In this document: piece after piece, positions 51,912 through 61,245 of the stretch
Position numbering within the stretch: position 1 is the stretch's first letter
Layout: every line of letters begins with the position of its first letter
NCBI GenBank assembly: GCA_040216765.1
Contig: JAVJON010000007.1
Span: 310,001 to 374,000, forward strand
Source of the DNA: Marinibaculum sp040216765
GTDB taxonomy: Bacteria; Pseudomonadota; Alphaproteobacteria; Ferrovibrionales; Ferrovibrionaceae
DNA length: 64,000 nt
Direction of reading: 5' to 3'
Program-made: the position numbers and the translations under genes
The notes under the pieces: model-generated
Database searches by the model: none
The model's input: only the letters and a program-made list of their open reading frames with translations
What the model was told of the DNA's origin: nothing

Positions 51912-53471
51912 TCAGGCGACACTGCTGCCACGGTCCTGCCAATAGGGTTTGCGCAGCACGGTCTTGAGCACCTTGCCGGCGCCGGAGAGCGGCAGCGCGG
52001 CCTGCCGGATCTCCACCGAGCGCGGGCATTTGTAGCCTGCGATGCTGGCGCGGCAATGGGCGATCACCGCTTCCGGGGTCAGCGACGCATCGGCACGGGG
52101 CACCACGGTGGCATGCACCGCCTCGCCCCATTCCGCGCTGGGGATGCCGAACACGGCGACCTCCCCCACCCCCGGCATCAGCGAGATCACGCTTTCCACT
52201 TCGGCGGAATAGACGTTCTCCCCGCCGGAGATGATCATGTCCTTCAGCCGGTCGACGATGAACACGAAGCCTTCATCGTCCATCCAGGCGCCGTCGCCGG
52301 TATGCATCCAGCCCTCGCGCAGGACCTTTGCCGTCTCTTCCGGCTTGTTCCAGTAGCCCAGCATGACGTTGGGGCCGCGGGCGGCGATCTCGCCGATGGT
52401 GCCGCGCGGCACCTCCCGCCCGTCGGGGTCGACGATGCGCAGCTCCACCCCCATGCAGGCCTGGCCGCAGGAGGCCAGGCGGCCGGCCAGGGGACCGTCG
52501 ACGGTGTTGTACTCCGGCGGCAGCATGGTCAGCAGCGGGGCCGTCTCGGTCATGCCGTAGCCGTGCAGCAGGCGGGCATGCGGCACCAGCGCCTGCAGCC
52601 GCCGGAACACCGCCTCCTGCATCGGCGAGGCGCCGAAATTGATCTGTTGCAGGCTGGACAGGTCGTAGCTGCCGGCGTCGGGCGCCTGGCCGATCATGTT
52701 CAGCATGGTCGGCACCATCGCCGAATGGGTCACCCGGTGACGCTCTATCGCGGCGAGGGCGGCCTGCGGCGTGAAGCGCGGGATGAAGCTGTGGGTGCCG
52801 CCGACGGCCGTGACGGCATAGGTGCACATGCCATCCGCCAGGTGGAACATCGGCGCGGCGTGCAGATGGTTGGTGTGGCGGTCGAACCGCATGCCCTCCA
52901 CGGCGTTGAAGGCATTGGTCACCAGGTTGTCATGGGTCAGCATGACACCTTTGGAACGGCCGGTGGTGCCGCCGGTATAGAAGATGCCGGCAAGATCGCC
53001 GTCGCCGGCCCCGGCTTCCGCCATTGGCGCATGGCCGGCCACCAGGTCCTCGAAGGCCACCTGCCCTGCCGGCACCGGCCCGTCGTCCAGGCAGACCAGG
53101 GCCTTCATGCCGGCCGCGGCCGGCAGGTCGGGCAGCATGGGCTGGAAGGCTGCGTCCAGGAACAGCAGCACCGGCCCGCAATCCGCCAGGATATACTCCA
53201 CCTCCGGCGCCGCCAGGCGGGTGTTGACCGGCACCGCCACACTGCCTGCCCAGGCGATGGCAAAAAGGGTCTCGAAATAGCGGTCGCCGTTGAGCGCCAG
53301 CAGTGCCACCCGGTCGCCGGTCCCGGCACCGGCGGCGCGGATCGCCGCCGCCAGGCGGCGGACCCGGTCATGCACCTCCGCCCAGCTGCGCACCCTGTCG
53401 TTCATGCGGGTCGCGGCATGGCCGGGGCGCTGCTGCGCGGCACGGTTCAGCAGCTGCGGGATGCGGTACAT
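51912..53471 (-). CDS. AMP-forming acyl-CoA synthetase
   Basis: 519 residues of the ANL superfamily. AMP-binding P-loop FYTGGTTGRSKGVML, the GYGMTETAP motif, TGDGAWMDDEGF with the adenylate-binding Asp, and IISGGENVYSAEVE of the C-terminal domain. It activates a carboxylate as an acyl-adenylate and acyl-CoA; the substrate class (short/medium chain or aromatic) is unknown. It is the last gene of a four-gene minus-strand operon; the 2-nt gap to the cysteine hydrolase shows coupling. Confidence 0.9.
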   Translation of the reverse strand: MYRIPQLLNRAAQQRPGHAATRMNDRVRSWAEVHDRVRRLAAAIRAAGAGTGDRVALLALNGDRYFETLFAIAWAGSVAVPVNTRLAAPEVEYILADCGPVLLFLDAAFQPMLPDLPAAAGMKALVCLDDGPVPAGQVAFEDLVAGHAPMAEAGAGDGDLAGIFYTGGTTGRSKGVMLTHDNLVTNAFNAVEGMRFDRHTNHLHAAPMFHLADGMCTYAVTAVGGTHSFIPRFTPQAALAAIERHRVTHSAMVPTMLNMIGQAPDAGSYDLSSLQQINFGASPMQEAVFRRLQALVPHARLLHGYGMTETAPLLTMLPPEYNTVDGPLAGRLASCGQACMGVELRIVDPDGREVPRGTIGEIAARGPNVMLGYWNKPEETAKVLREGWMHTGDGAWMDDEGFVFIVDRLKDMIISGGENVYSAEVESVISLMPGVGEVAVFGIPSAEWGEAVHATVVPRADASLTPEAVIAHCRASIAGYKCPRSVEIRQAALPLSGAGKVLKTVLRKPYWQDRGSSVA

Positions 53472-53473
53472 CG

Positions 53474-54133
53474 TCAGGCGCCGCGGCCTGCCGCGGGCGG
53501 CAGCAGTTCGGCGATCACCTGGTCAGTGCTGCGGGTCCGGCAGTAATGCCCGGACATGGCCGCCACGCTGCGGTCATGGCCGCCCGGCTCGTGCGCGGCG
53601 CAGGCATCCTCCACCTGGGTCACCAGATAGCCGCGGTCGGCGGCATCCCGGATCGCCGATTCCACGCACTGGTCGGTGACCAGGCCGAAGATCACAAGCT
53701 GCCGGACGCCCAGGTTGTGCAGCACATAGTCGATGTTGGTGGCGTTGAAGACGCCGGAGGCGGTCTTCGGGATGACGATCTCGTTCGGCAGCGGCGCGAC
53801 CTCGTCGAGCACCTGCGCCTCCCACGACCCCTTGGCGGCGTGCAGGCGGGAAATCTTGTGGTCCAGGCTGCGGTCGCGGCCGTCCAGGGTCAGGCTCTCG
53901 ATCACCGTGTAGATCACCTCCACCCCGGCCTGCCGGGCAGCGGCCAGCAGGCGCCGGTGGTTCGGGATCACCACCTCCTCCAGCCGCGCCACGAAGTCCG
54001 GCATGCGGCCGCGCATCGCGTCGCGCACCTTCGCGCTGCATTCCATGTTCTGCATGTCGACCGACAGCAGCGCGGTGACGGCAGGGTCCAGGGCCTGTTC
54101 CCGATAGGCGCCCTGCGGTGCATCGATCTCCAT
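53474..54133 (-). CDS. Isochorismatase-like cysteine hydrolase
   Basis: 219 residues. The catalytic triad of the superfamily is intact: Asp26 in LLSVDMQN, Lys123 in VIPKTASGVF and Cys156 in VTDQCVES. Members cleave amides such as N-carbamoyl amino acids, ureidoacrylate, nicotinamide or hydroxamates. Start at ATG 54133 gives the family-like N-terminus and follows the N-formylglutamate gene by 19 nt. Third gene of the operon with a glutamine-synthetase-like ligase. Confidence 0.88.
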   Translation of the reverse strand: MEIDAPQGAYREQALDPAVTALLSVDMQNMECSAKVRDAMRGRMPDFVARLEEVVIPNHRRLLAAARQAGVEVIYTVIESLTLDGRDRSLDHKISRLHAAKGSWEAQVLDEVAPLPNEIVIPKTASGVFNATNIDYVLHNLGVRQLVIFGLVTDQCVESAIRDAADRGYLVTQVEDACAAHEPGGHDRSVAAMSGHYCRTRSTDQVIAELLPPAAGRGA

Positions 54134-54152
54134 CCGTCCCTCCCTGTCCGCC

Positions 54153-54932
54153 TCAGGCGGCCCGGCCCATCTCCGCCAGCGCCTGGCCCAGCGCCTCCGC
54201 GATCCGCCCGCCCCAGTCCCGTGCCGCGGCCGCATCGGCGAGCAGATCCTGGCGGATCTCGATCAGCACCGCCTCGGCATTGCGCCCGTCGCCATGCACC
54301 GGCACCGCATAGTCGCTCGAAGCCTCTACCGGATAGGGCTCGTGCTCGCCCACCACGAGGCTCGTGTCGCGCCGCAGCACCGCCAGCAGGGCGCGCGCCA
54401 GCCCGCCGCAGCGGCCGTAGGAGATGCCGACATGCCAGGGCCGCGACCGGCCGCCGAAGACCGGCGTGAAGCTGTGCATGCAGACCAGGCTGTTCGCCAG
54501 CCCGCGGCCGGCCCGGGCGTCGAGCAGGTCCGAGATCGCCGCATGATAGGGCTGGAAGATGGCGTCGACGCGGGCGGCCCGGGCCGCCGCGTCCAGGTCG
54601 CGATTGCCGGGCACCGGGCGGCCGTCGATCTGCGGCACGATGGAATCCGGCGCCGCGACCGGGCGGTTGCAGTCGATTACCAGGCGGGAAAAGCCGCAGA
54701 ACGCGGCAGGCGCGCCCATCCGGTCGGCGACGCTCCGCGCGGCGGTCGCCGCGCCGATGTCCCAGCCGAAATGGCTGTCCAGGTCGGCTTTTGTCAGGCC
54801 CAGCCCGGCCAGCCCCGCGGGCACCCGGTTGCTGGCATGGTCGCAGAGCAGGACCAGGCCGCCCTCGGCTGCCGCATTGTGCAGCGAGACGGGCGGCGGA
54901 TCCTCAGGCCGCAGCAGGGGCAGCGCCGTCAT
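54153..54932 (-). CDS. N-formylglutamate amidohydrolase family protein
   Basis: 259 residues. It has the family's VLLCDHASNRVPAGL start, GRPVPGNRDLD-type segment, VCMHSFTPVFGG and the ISYGRCG ligand region. Family members remove formate from N-formylglutamate in histidine breakdown or act on related N-acylated amino acids. No hut genes are here, so a role on a different formylated or acylated intermediate is likely. It starts 3 nt after the glutamine-synthetase-like gene. Confidence 0.87.
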   Translation of the reverse strand: MTALPLLRPEDPPPVSLHNAAAEGGLVLLCDHASNRVPAGLAGLGLTKADLDSHFGWDIGAATAARSVADRMGAPAAFCGFSRLVIDCNRPVAAPDSIVPQIDGRPVPGNRDLDAAARAARVDAIFQPYHAAISDLLDARAGRGLANSLVCMHSFTPVFGGRSRPWHVGISYGRCGGLARALLAVLRRDTSLVVGEHEPYPVEASSDYAVPVHGDGRNAEAVLIEIRQDLLADAAAARDWGGRIAEALGQALAEMGRAA

Positions 54933-54935
54933 GGC

Positions 54936-56267
54936 TCAGTAGATCCCGGCATAGCGGGTGCAGAGCGCCGCTGCGGTCATCCCGGCGGCGGCCTTCACCT
55001 CGTCCCGCTTCATCCCGAAATAGGCCTGCCGCATGGCGGGCGGCAGCCAGGCCAGCGCGACCGGGTCGGCTTCCAGCGCCGCGAGCGCTTCCGACAGGCT
55101 GGCCGGCAGGCGGGTCAACGGGGTGGCCATGCGCTCCGCCGCGCTCATCATATCCGGGTCGGCGGCCGTCAGCGGCGGGGCCGGGAGCCGTTCGCGCAGG
55201 CCGGCGAGCCCGGCATTCACCATCGCCCCCAGCGCCAGATAGGGCGAGGCCGTGGCATCCGCGGGGCGGTACTCCAGATTGGCCTGCTCCGCCGGGTCCA
55301 TGCCCTTCATGGTCAGGACAGGCGAGATCCGCAGCGCCACCTCGCGGTCGCGATAGCCGAAGCTGGCATAGGCGGCGCTCCAGGTGTGCGGCACCAGGCG
55401 CAGATAGGAGGGCGGCGACGGCGCCGTCAGGGCGCAGAGGGCGGGCATGTGGCGGATCACCCCGGCGGCGAAGCGGCCGGCCGCGGGCGAGACCGGCCCC
55501 TCCGGACCGTCGAGCAGGCCGCTGCCGGTCGCCGGCCGGCCCTCCCGGTCGCGGAAGCTGAAATGGATATGCACGCCATTGCCGATGCCATCGGCGGCCG
55601 GCTTGGGCGAGAAGCTGGCAGCCAGCCCCTCGACCCGCGCCGCGCTCTCCACGATCTGGCGCAGCAGGACGCAATGGTCGGCCGCCGTCAGGGCCGGCAG
55701 CGGCTTGTGGGTGATCTCGTACTGCGCGGCGCCGTATTCGGGCAGGAACTGCTCCAGCGGGACGCCGGACCGGCTGCACCAATCCTCCACCCTGGCGGCC
55801 AGCGGTGCGATCATCTGCAGCGACCGGAAGGAGAAGGCAGCGGTCGGCGCCGGCAGGCCGGACAGGGTGAATTCCTGCTCGAACGCGGCCTGCAGGGTCA
55901 GTCCGAACTCCTGCTCAAGCGCGTCCAGTGCGCGCGCCAGGAAGCCCCGCGGGCAGCAGGCCCAGGGACTCCCGTCGGTCTCCACGATGTCGGACAGCAT
56001 CAGCCCCAGGCCCGGCCCGTCATCGCCGCCGATGCGGATCTCCGTCTCCGGCAGCGGCATCAGGCGCAGGTCGCCCAGGGCGCCATAGGGCGTGTCGGCG
56101 GAGATCCCGCCGAACGGGTCGATCGTCTGGTTCGCCGGCACCCAGCCGATCCCGCCGGCCAGCCGCCCCGCAAGGTCCCGGCGCGGCACGGCCTTGCCGC
56201 GCACGATGCCGGCCATGTCGCAGGTCGCGATCATCACCAGTTCGCCGTCATCGCTCGTTTTGGGCAT
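54936..56267 (-). CDS. Glutamine synthetase-like ligase (possible gamma-glutamylation enzyme)
   Basis: 443 residues of the GS superfamily, first gene of the minus-strand operon. The metal/ATP region reads AAFEQEFTL, EYGAAQYEI and NGVHIHFSF; the later substrate region has YLRLVPHTWSAAYAS and EVALRISPV. It lacks the housekeeping GlnA adenylylation-loop context and resembles PuuA/GlnA-like gamma-glutamyl ligases, which add glutamate to amines. GGGGAGGGG lies directly before ATG 56267. The divergent 195-nt gap to the ABC operon probably carries a shared promoter. Confidence 0.8.
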   Translation of the reverse strand: MPKTSDDGELVMIATCDMAGIVRGKAVPRRDLAGRLAGGIGWVPANQTIDPFGGISADTPYGALGDLRLMPLPETEIRIGGDDGPGLGLMLSDIVETDGSPWACCPRGFLARALDALEQEFGLTLQAAFEQEFTLSGLPAPTAAFSFRSLQMIAPLAARVEDWCSRSGVPLEQFLPEYGAAQYEITHKPLPALTAADHCVLLRQIVESAARVEGLAASFSPKPAADGIGNGVHIHFSFRDREGRPATGSGLLDGPEGPVSPAAGRFAAGVIRHMPALCALTAPSPPSYLRLVPHTWSAAYASFGYRDREVALRISPVLTMKGMDPAEQANLEYRPADATASPYLALGAMVNAGLAGLRERLPAPPLTAADPDMMSAAERMATPLTRLPASLSEALAALEADPVALAWLPPAMRQAYFGMKRDEVKAAAGMTAAALCTRYAGIY

Positions 56268-56462
56268 CCCCTCCCCCGTGCGGCCTGCGCTACTTTGCCG
56301 ACCGGCCGCCGGCCGATGCAAGCGTCCTGCCGCACCCTGTCGCCGGGCGGGTCCGGCAGCATTGATCGCCCCGGTCATTCCTCCTACCGTACTCGCCGGC
56401 GGTGCGGCACGGGCTGACGCGACCCGGACCCGCACGGACGGGGACCTAGAGGGGAGCAGGAT

Positions 56463-57770
56463 ATGACGCAGGCTATGGAACGAGGCCGCGCGCCGTCGCG
56501 GCGCCAGCCGGGCGGGCGCCTTGCGCTGGCATGCAGCCGGCTGACCGTTGCGGCGGCGGTCGGCGCGGTGGCGCTGACCGGTCTGGCGGGCATTGCCGCG
56601 GCGCAGGACAAGGTGGTCAAGATCGGCATCCTGGCGGCGCTGACCGGGCCGAACGCGGCCGACGGCCAGGAAACCGTCCGCGGCGTGAAGATGGCGGTGG
56701 ACGAGGCCAATGCCGCCGGCGGTATCGCCGGCTACAGGTTCGAGATCGTCGAAGGCGATGTGAAGGACCATTCCGCCGGCGCGGTCACCAGCGCGGTGGA
56801 GCGCCTGCTGGCGGACGAAGACGTTCATTTCATGCTGACCGGCTATGCCAGCCTGACGAACTTCGAGATCGAGACGATGGCCGAGGCAGAGATGCCCTAC
56901 ATGCTGGCCGCCACCTCGCAGCAGACCCGCGACATCATCGCGCCGGACCCGGACAAGTACTGGTGTTGCTGGTCGCTGACGCCATCGTTCGACGCCTATG
57001 AGACCGACGTCACCCCCTTCGTCGAGGGGCTGGCGAAGGACGGCATGCTGAAGCTGCCGAACAAGAAGGTGGCGATCGTGTCGTCGGACAATGCCTATTC
57101 CAAGACGATCTCGGAAGGCATGAAGAAGAAGTTCGCGGCCAGCGGCTGGACGATCACGGTGGACGAGCTGGTGCCGTTCGGCGAGGTCAGCGACTGGCGG
57201 CCGATCATTTCCAAGATCCGGCAGGACCCCCCGGACGTGGTGATCAACACCGACTACATCCCGGGCAATGCCGCGACCTTCCTGAGCCAGTTCCTGGAGG
57301 ATCCGACCGACAGCCTGGTGTTCCTGCAATACGCGCCCAGCGTGCCGGAATTCGTCGAGCTGACGAAGGAGAAGTCGACCGGCGTCGTCTACAACCTGCT
57401 GGGCGGCGTGCTCGATACGCCGAAATGGCCGCGCGGGCCGGAGCTTCTGAAGAAGTTCGAGGACACCTACGGGACCAAGTCCGGCGCCTATGGCGTCGGC
57501 CTGTACGAGATGACCAACATCTATTTCGACGCGCTGAAGAAGGTCGGCGACCCGACCGACCACGAGGCGATCGGCAAGGCGATCGGCCAGACCGAGAAGG
57601 TGGTGGCAGAGGGCACGATCAAGTTCGATCCCAAGACCCACCTGTCGATCCAGGGCGAGAACTTCATCCCGATCACCTTCTTCCAGATCCAGGACGGCAA
57701 CCGGGTGCTGATCCGGCCGGCGCAGTACGCGACGGGCACCTTCACGATGCCCCCCTGGATGAAGAAATAG
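56463..57770 (+). CDS. ABC transporter substrate-binding protein (LivJ/K type)
   Basis: Periplasmic type-I binding protein (Peripla_BP_6), 435 residues. The leader is long and Arg-rich (RGRAPSRRQPGGR) followed by a hydrophobic stretch ending in AAAQDK, typical of exported proteins. The mature part opens VVKIGILAALTGPNAADG, the classical start of this family, and closes TFTMPPWMKK. Branched-chain or other amide-type ligands are bound by such proteins. It leads an ABC operon that diverges from a set of amide-processing enzymes. Confidence 0.92.
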   Translation: MTQAMERGRAPSRRQPGGRLALACSRLTVAAAVGAVALTGLAGIAAAQDKVVKIGILAALTGPNAADGQETVRGVKMAVDEANAAGGIAGYRFEIVEGDVKDHSAGAVTSAVERLLADEDVHFMLTGYASLTNFEIETMAEAEMPYMLAATSQQTRDIIAPDPDKYWCCWSLTPSFDAYETDVTPFVEGLAKDGMLKLPNKKVAIVSSDNAYSKTISEGMKKKFAASGWTITVDELVPFGEVSDWRPIISKIRQDPPDVVINTDYIPGNAATFLSQFLEDPTDSLVFLQYAPSVPEFVELTKEKSTGVVYNLLGGVLDTPKWPRGPELLKKFEDTYGTKSGAYGVGLYEMTNIYFDALKKVGDPTDHEAIGKAIGQTEKVVAEGTIKFDPKTHLSIQGENFIPITFFQIQDGNRVLIRPAQYATGTFTMPPWMKK

Positions 57771-57852
57771 CCCTGCCAGGACGCAGCACCGGCGCGGGAC
57801 GGCGTTTCATGACGCCCCGCGCCGGCCGCAGGCCCGGAAGGTTGGCGACGGC

Positions 57853-58590
57853 ATGAGCCTGCTCGAGGTCGATGGGGTTTCGAAATCCTTCGGCGACCTG
57901 CGGGCCGTCGACAATGTCAGCTTCCAGGTCGAAGAGGGCCAGATCTTCGGCATCGCCGGGCCCAATGGCAGCGGCAAGAGCACCCTGTTCAACATCATCA
58001 CCGGGATCCCGTTCAGGCCCGACCAGGGACGGGTGCGGTTCGACGGGCGGGAGATCCAGTCCCTGCGCGGCCATCGGGTCGCCCGCGCCGGGCTCGCCCG
58101 CACCTTCCAGCGGGAAACCAGCTTCGACAGCCTCAGCGTCTTCGAGAACGCCCTGATGGGCGTCACCTACGGGCTGGGCCATCTGCGCCCGGCCGCCCGC
58201 CGGGATGCGGTGGTCGAGGCCCTGGCGTTCACCGGTTTCGCCGCGTCCGACATGGACCGGCCGGCCGCTGCGCTGTCGGTCTACCAGCGCAAATGCCTGA
58301 TGCTGGCCTCCGCCCTGGCGATGCGGCCGCGCATGCTGCTGCTGGACGAGCCGGCCTCCAGCCTGACCCGGCCGGAGATCGAGACCACCATCACCCTGAT
58401 CCGGCAGATCGCCGCGCGCGGGGTCACGATCCTGCTGATCGAGCATGTGCTGGCGCTGCTGCTGACCCTGTCGGAGCATCTGCTGGTGCTGAACCAGGGG
58501 CAGATCCTGGCGGAGGGCAAGCCGGACGAGGTGGTCCGCGACCCCCATGTGATCGAGGCCTATCTGGGCCGCCGCCGGGCCGTGGCATGA
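57853..58590 (+). CDS. ABC transporter ATP-binding protein, LivG type, with degenerate signature
   Basis: 245 residues. Walker A GPNGSGKSTLF, Walker B MLLLDEPASSL and the H-loop in LIEHVLALLL. The signature, normally LSGGQ or LSYGQ, reads LSVYQRK, so the key glycine is missing, while the partner ATPase keeps the canonical form; one ATP site may be non-catalytic. It lies 82 nt after the binding protein; the stop overlaps the next start (ATGA). Confidence 0.92.
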   Translation: MSLLEVDGVSKSFGDLRAVDNVSFQVEEGQIFGIAGPNGSGKSTLFNIITGIPFRPDQGRVRFDGREIQSLRGHRVARAGLARTFQRETSFDSLSVFENALMGVTYGLGHLRPAARRDAVVEALAFTGFAASDMDRPAAALSVYQRKCLMLASALAMRPRMLLLDEPASSLTRPEIETTITLIRQIAARGVTILLIEHVLALLLTLSEHLLVLNQGQILAEGKPDEVVRDPHVIEAYLGRRRAVA

Positions 58591-59354
58591 CGGGCGCGGC
58601 CGCCGGCACCCCGACCCTGGAGGTCACCGGGCTGGTCTCCGGCTATGGCCGGGTCACCATCCTGCACGGCATCGGCCTGGCCATGCCGGCCGGCCACAAT
58701 ATCGGTCTGTTCGGCCCCAACGGGCATGGCAAGACCACCCTCTTGCGCACGATTTCCGGACTGCTCCGCGCCGGCAGCGGCAAGATCAGCTTCCTGGGCC
58801 AGGACATCACCAACCGGAAGCCGCGCGAGATCGTTGCGCTTGGCCTGATCCATGTCGCGCAGGGCAACCAGATCTTTCCCGACCTGACGATCCAGGAGGC
58901 GTTGCGCCTGGGCGCCTATACCCCGCGGTCGCGCGCGCGGGAGGCGGAGAACCAGGAGCGCGTCTACCGGATCTTCCCGCGGCTGAAGGAGCGGCGGCGC
59001 CAGCAGATCCGCACCCTGTCGGGCGGCGAGCGCCAGATGGCGTCGATCGGCGTCGGCCTGATGGGGGACCCGAAGGCGCTGATCCTGGACGAGCCCACCC
59101 TGGGCCTGGCGCCCCGCATCAAGGAGGAGCTGGGCGATGCGATCCGTGGCATCTCCGAGGCCGGCATGCCGCTGATCGTGGTGGAACAGGATGTCGAGTT
59201 CCTGATGGAGCTCGCCGACCAGCTCTACATGATCAACCATGGCGAGGTGGCCGCGCAGATCCGGCCGGGCGAGCAGATCGACCACGAGGAGATCATGGCG
59301 ATGTATTTCGGCACCTCCGCCGCCGGCGGGCCGCCCTCGCGGGGGACCCTGTGA
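58587..59354 (+). CDS. ABC transporter ATP-binding protein, LivF type
   Basis: 255 residues. Walker A GPNGHGKTTLL, signature TLSGGERQM, Walker B ALILDEPTLGLAP and VVEQDVEFLM. Energises the branched-chain-type importer with the LivG-like subunit. The start overlaps the previous stop, and its stop overlaps a GTG start of the permease (GTGA). Confidence 0.94.
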   Translation: MTGAAAGTPTLEVTGLVSGYGRVTILHGIGLAMPAGHNIGLFGPNGHGKTTLLRTISGLLRAGSGKISFLGQDITNRKPREIVALGLIHVAQGNQIFPDLTIQEALRLGAYTPRSRAREAENQERVYRIFPRLKERRRQQIRTLSGGERQMASIGVGLMGDPKALILDEPTLGLAPRIKEELGDAIRGISEAGMPLIVVEQDVEFLMELADQLYMINHGEVAAQIRPGEQIDHEEIMAMYFGTSAAGGPPSRGTL

Positions 59355-60235
59355 ACGCCCTCTTCGAGATCTTCATCAGCGGCCTGTTCTCCGGCTCGCT
59401 CTACGCCATGATGGCGGTCGGCCTGGCGCTGATCTGGACCACCATCGGCGTGTTCAATTTCGGCCAGGGGATCTTCGCCACCCTCGCCGCCTACCTGACC
59501 TGGCAGCTGGTCGACGCCGCGGGCTTCGAGCTGCCGCTGTTCGTGTCGATCGTGCTGGCGCTGGCGGTGATGGCGGTGATCGGCTGGCTGTTCCAACTGG
59601 CCCTGGTGCGGCCGTTCATCGGCCAGCCCGGCATCGTCCTGACCGTGGTGATCACCACCCTCGCCGCCTTCACCATCCTGGAGAACATCACCCTGCTGCT
59701 CTGGGGTCCGCGACCGAAGCAGCTGCCGCCGCTGATCCCCGGCAATGCGGAGGTGCTGGGCTTCGGCATCGCCGCCCATCAGCTGGCGATCATCGTGATC
59801 ACCCCGCTGATCCTGCTGGCGGTGTGGCTGTTCCTGAACCGCACCCGCACCGGGCTGGCGCTGCGCGCGGTGTCGCAGAACGAGGATGCCAGCCTGCTGG
59901 CCGGGCTGAACGTGCCGATGATGTACGCCCTGGCCTTCGCCCTGTCGGCGGTGCTGGCCGGCCTCGCCGGGGTGTTCTTCGGCGGGCTGAAGTTCATGTC
60001 GCCGACGATGGGCACCGAGCCGCTGGTCAAGGCGCTGGTGGTGGTGATCTTCGGCGGCATCGCCAACCTGACCGGGCCGATCCTCGCGGCCTACCTGATC
60101 GCCTTCTTCGAGGCGGCGGCGACCTATTTCATCGGCTTCTACTGGACCCCGGCGCTTCTGTTCCTGGTGCTGATCGTCACCCTGATGGTGCGCCCGGAAG
60201 GCCTCCTGACGGGCCGTTCGCGGCGATTGACATGA
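59351..60235 (+). CDS. Branched-chain-type ABC permease LivH
   Basis: 294 residues, integral inner-membrane permease with about eight hydrophobic segments. LivH features: FNFGQGIFATLAAYL near the start, ALRAVSQNEDASLLAGLN as the cytoplasmic ATPase-contact loop, and a final GLLTGRSRR. GTG start in a four-base overlap with the upstream ATPase gene. Confidence 0.93.
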   Translation: MNALFEIFISGLFSGSLYAMMAVGLALIWTTIGVFNFGQGIFATLAAYLTWQLVDAAGFELPLFVSIVLALAVMAVIGWLFQLALVRPFIGQPGIVLTVVITTLAAFTILENITLLLWGPRPKQLPPLIPGNAEVLGFGIAAHQLAIIVITPLILLAVWLFLNRTRTGLALRAVSQNEDASLLAGLNVPMMYALAFALSAVLAGLAGVFFGGLKFMSPTMGTEPLVKALVVVIFGGIANLTGPILAAYLIAFFEAAATYFIGFYWTPALLFLVLIVTLMVRPEGLLTGRSRRLT

Positions 60236-61245
60236 CCGACGGTGCGGAGAAGCGCGGCGGGCGGGCCGTCCTGCCGGCCTGGATGCCGCTGCAGGGGCGC
60301 GAGCTCGCGGCGATGGCGGCCGGCGCCCTGCTGCTGGTGCTGCTGCCGCTGGTGATCACCGACACCTATACCCGGCACCTGATCATCCTGGTCTTCATCT
60401 ATGCGATCGTCGCGTCGAGCTGGGACCTCAGCCTGGGCTATGCGGGCATCTTCAATTTCGGCCATCTGGCGCTGTTCGCCATCGGGCTCTACAGCTATGC
60501 GCTGGCGACCAAGTTCGGCGGCGTGAACGGCTGGGCGGCGATCCCGCTGGCCGGCCTGATGGCGATGATCGCGGCGGCGATCGTCACCGTGCCGATCCTG
60601 CGGCTGAAGGGCATCTACATCATCCTGGTCACCTTCGCCTTCAGCCAGCTGGTGCTGCAGCTGGTCGTCAGCCAGTCCGACTGGACCGGAGGCACCCTGG
60701 GGATGACCGGCGTGCCGTCGCTGAAGCTGCCCGGGCACAACTTCATCCGCGACGGCAAGATCGGCTACTACTACACCGCCCTGGTCCTGCTGGGAGCCAA
60801 CATCCTGTTCCTGCGGATCTTCGTGCGCTCGCCGCTGGGCCTCAGCATCGTGGCCCTGCGCGACAACGAGGAATATGCGGTGTCGCGCGGCATCTCGCTG
60901 GCGCGCCAGCGGCTCCTGACCATGGTGGCCAGCGCGATGTTCACCGGCATGGCCGGCGGCCTCTACGGCGCCTATGTGCGCAACGCCTCGATCGAGGCAT
61001 TCGGCATCGGCCTCCTGACCCTGATCCTGTCGATGGTGCTGCTCGGCGGCACGGCGACCATCTATGGCTCGCTGCTGGCGGGCTTCGTGCTGGTCTTCCT
61101 GGACGAGGTGATGATCGACCTGGGCGCCTGGCGGCCGATCACCATCGCCCTGCTGATCATCCTGGTGATGCTGGTCTATCCCGGCGGGCTGTTCGGCGGC
61201 CTGCGGGCATTGGCCGGCCGGCTGATGCGAAAGGAACGGACATGA
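60232..61245 (+). CDS. Branched-chain-type ABC permease LivM
   Basis: 337 residues. Membrane segments throughout; family marks are SWDLSLGYAGIFNFGHLALF, IVALRDNEEYAVSRGIS (ATPase-contact loop) and LLGGTATIYGSLLAGF. ATG in a four-base overlap with livH, and the stop overlaps the PuuE-like start, so the transporter and the hydrolase are translated together. Confidence 0.94.
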   Translation: MTDGAEKRGGRAVLPAWMPLQGRELAAMAAGALLLVLLPLVITDTYTRHLIILVFIYAIVASSWDLSLGYAGIFNFGHLALFAIGLYSYALATKFGGVNGWAAIPLAGLMAMIAAAIVTVPILRLKGIYIILVTFAFSQLVLQLVVSQSDWTGGTLGMTGVPSLKLPGHNFIRDGKIGYYYTALVLLGANILFLRIFVRSPLGLSIVALRDNEEYAVSRGISLARQRLLTMVASAMFTGMAGGLYGAYVRNASIEAFGIGLLTLILSMVLLGGTATIYGSLLAGFVLVFLDEVMIDLGAWRPITIALLIILVMLVYPGGLFGGLRALAGRLMRKERT

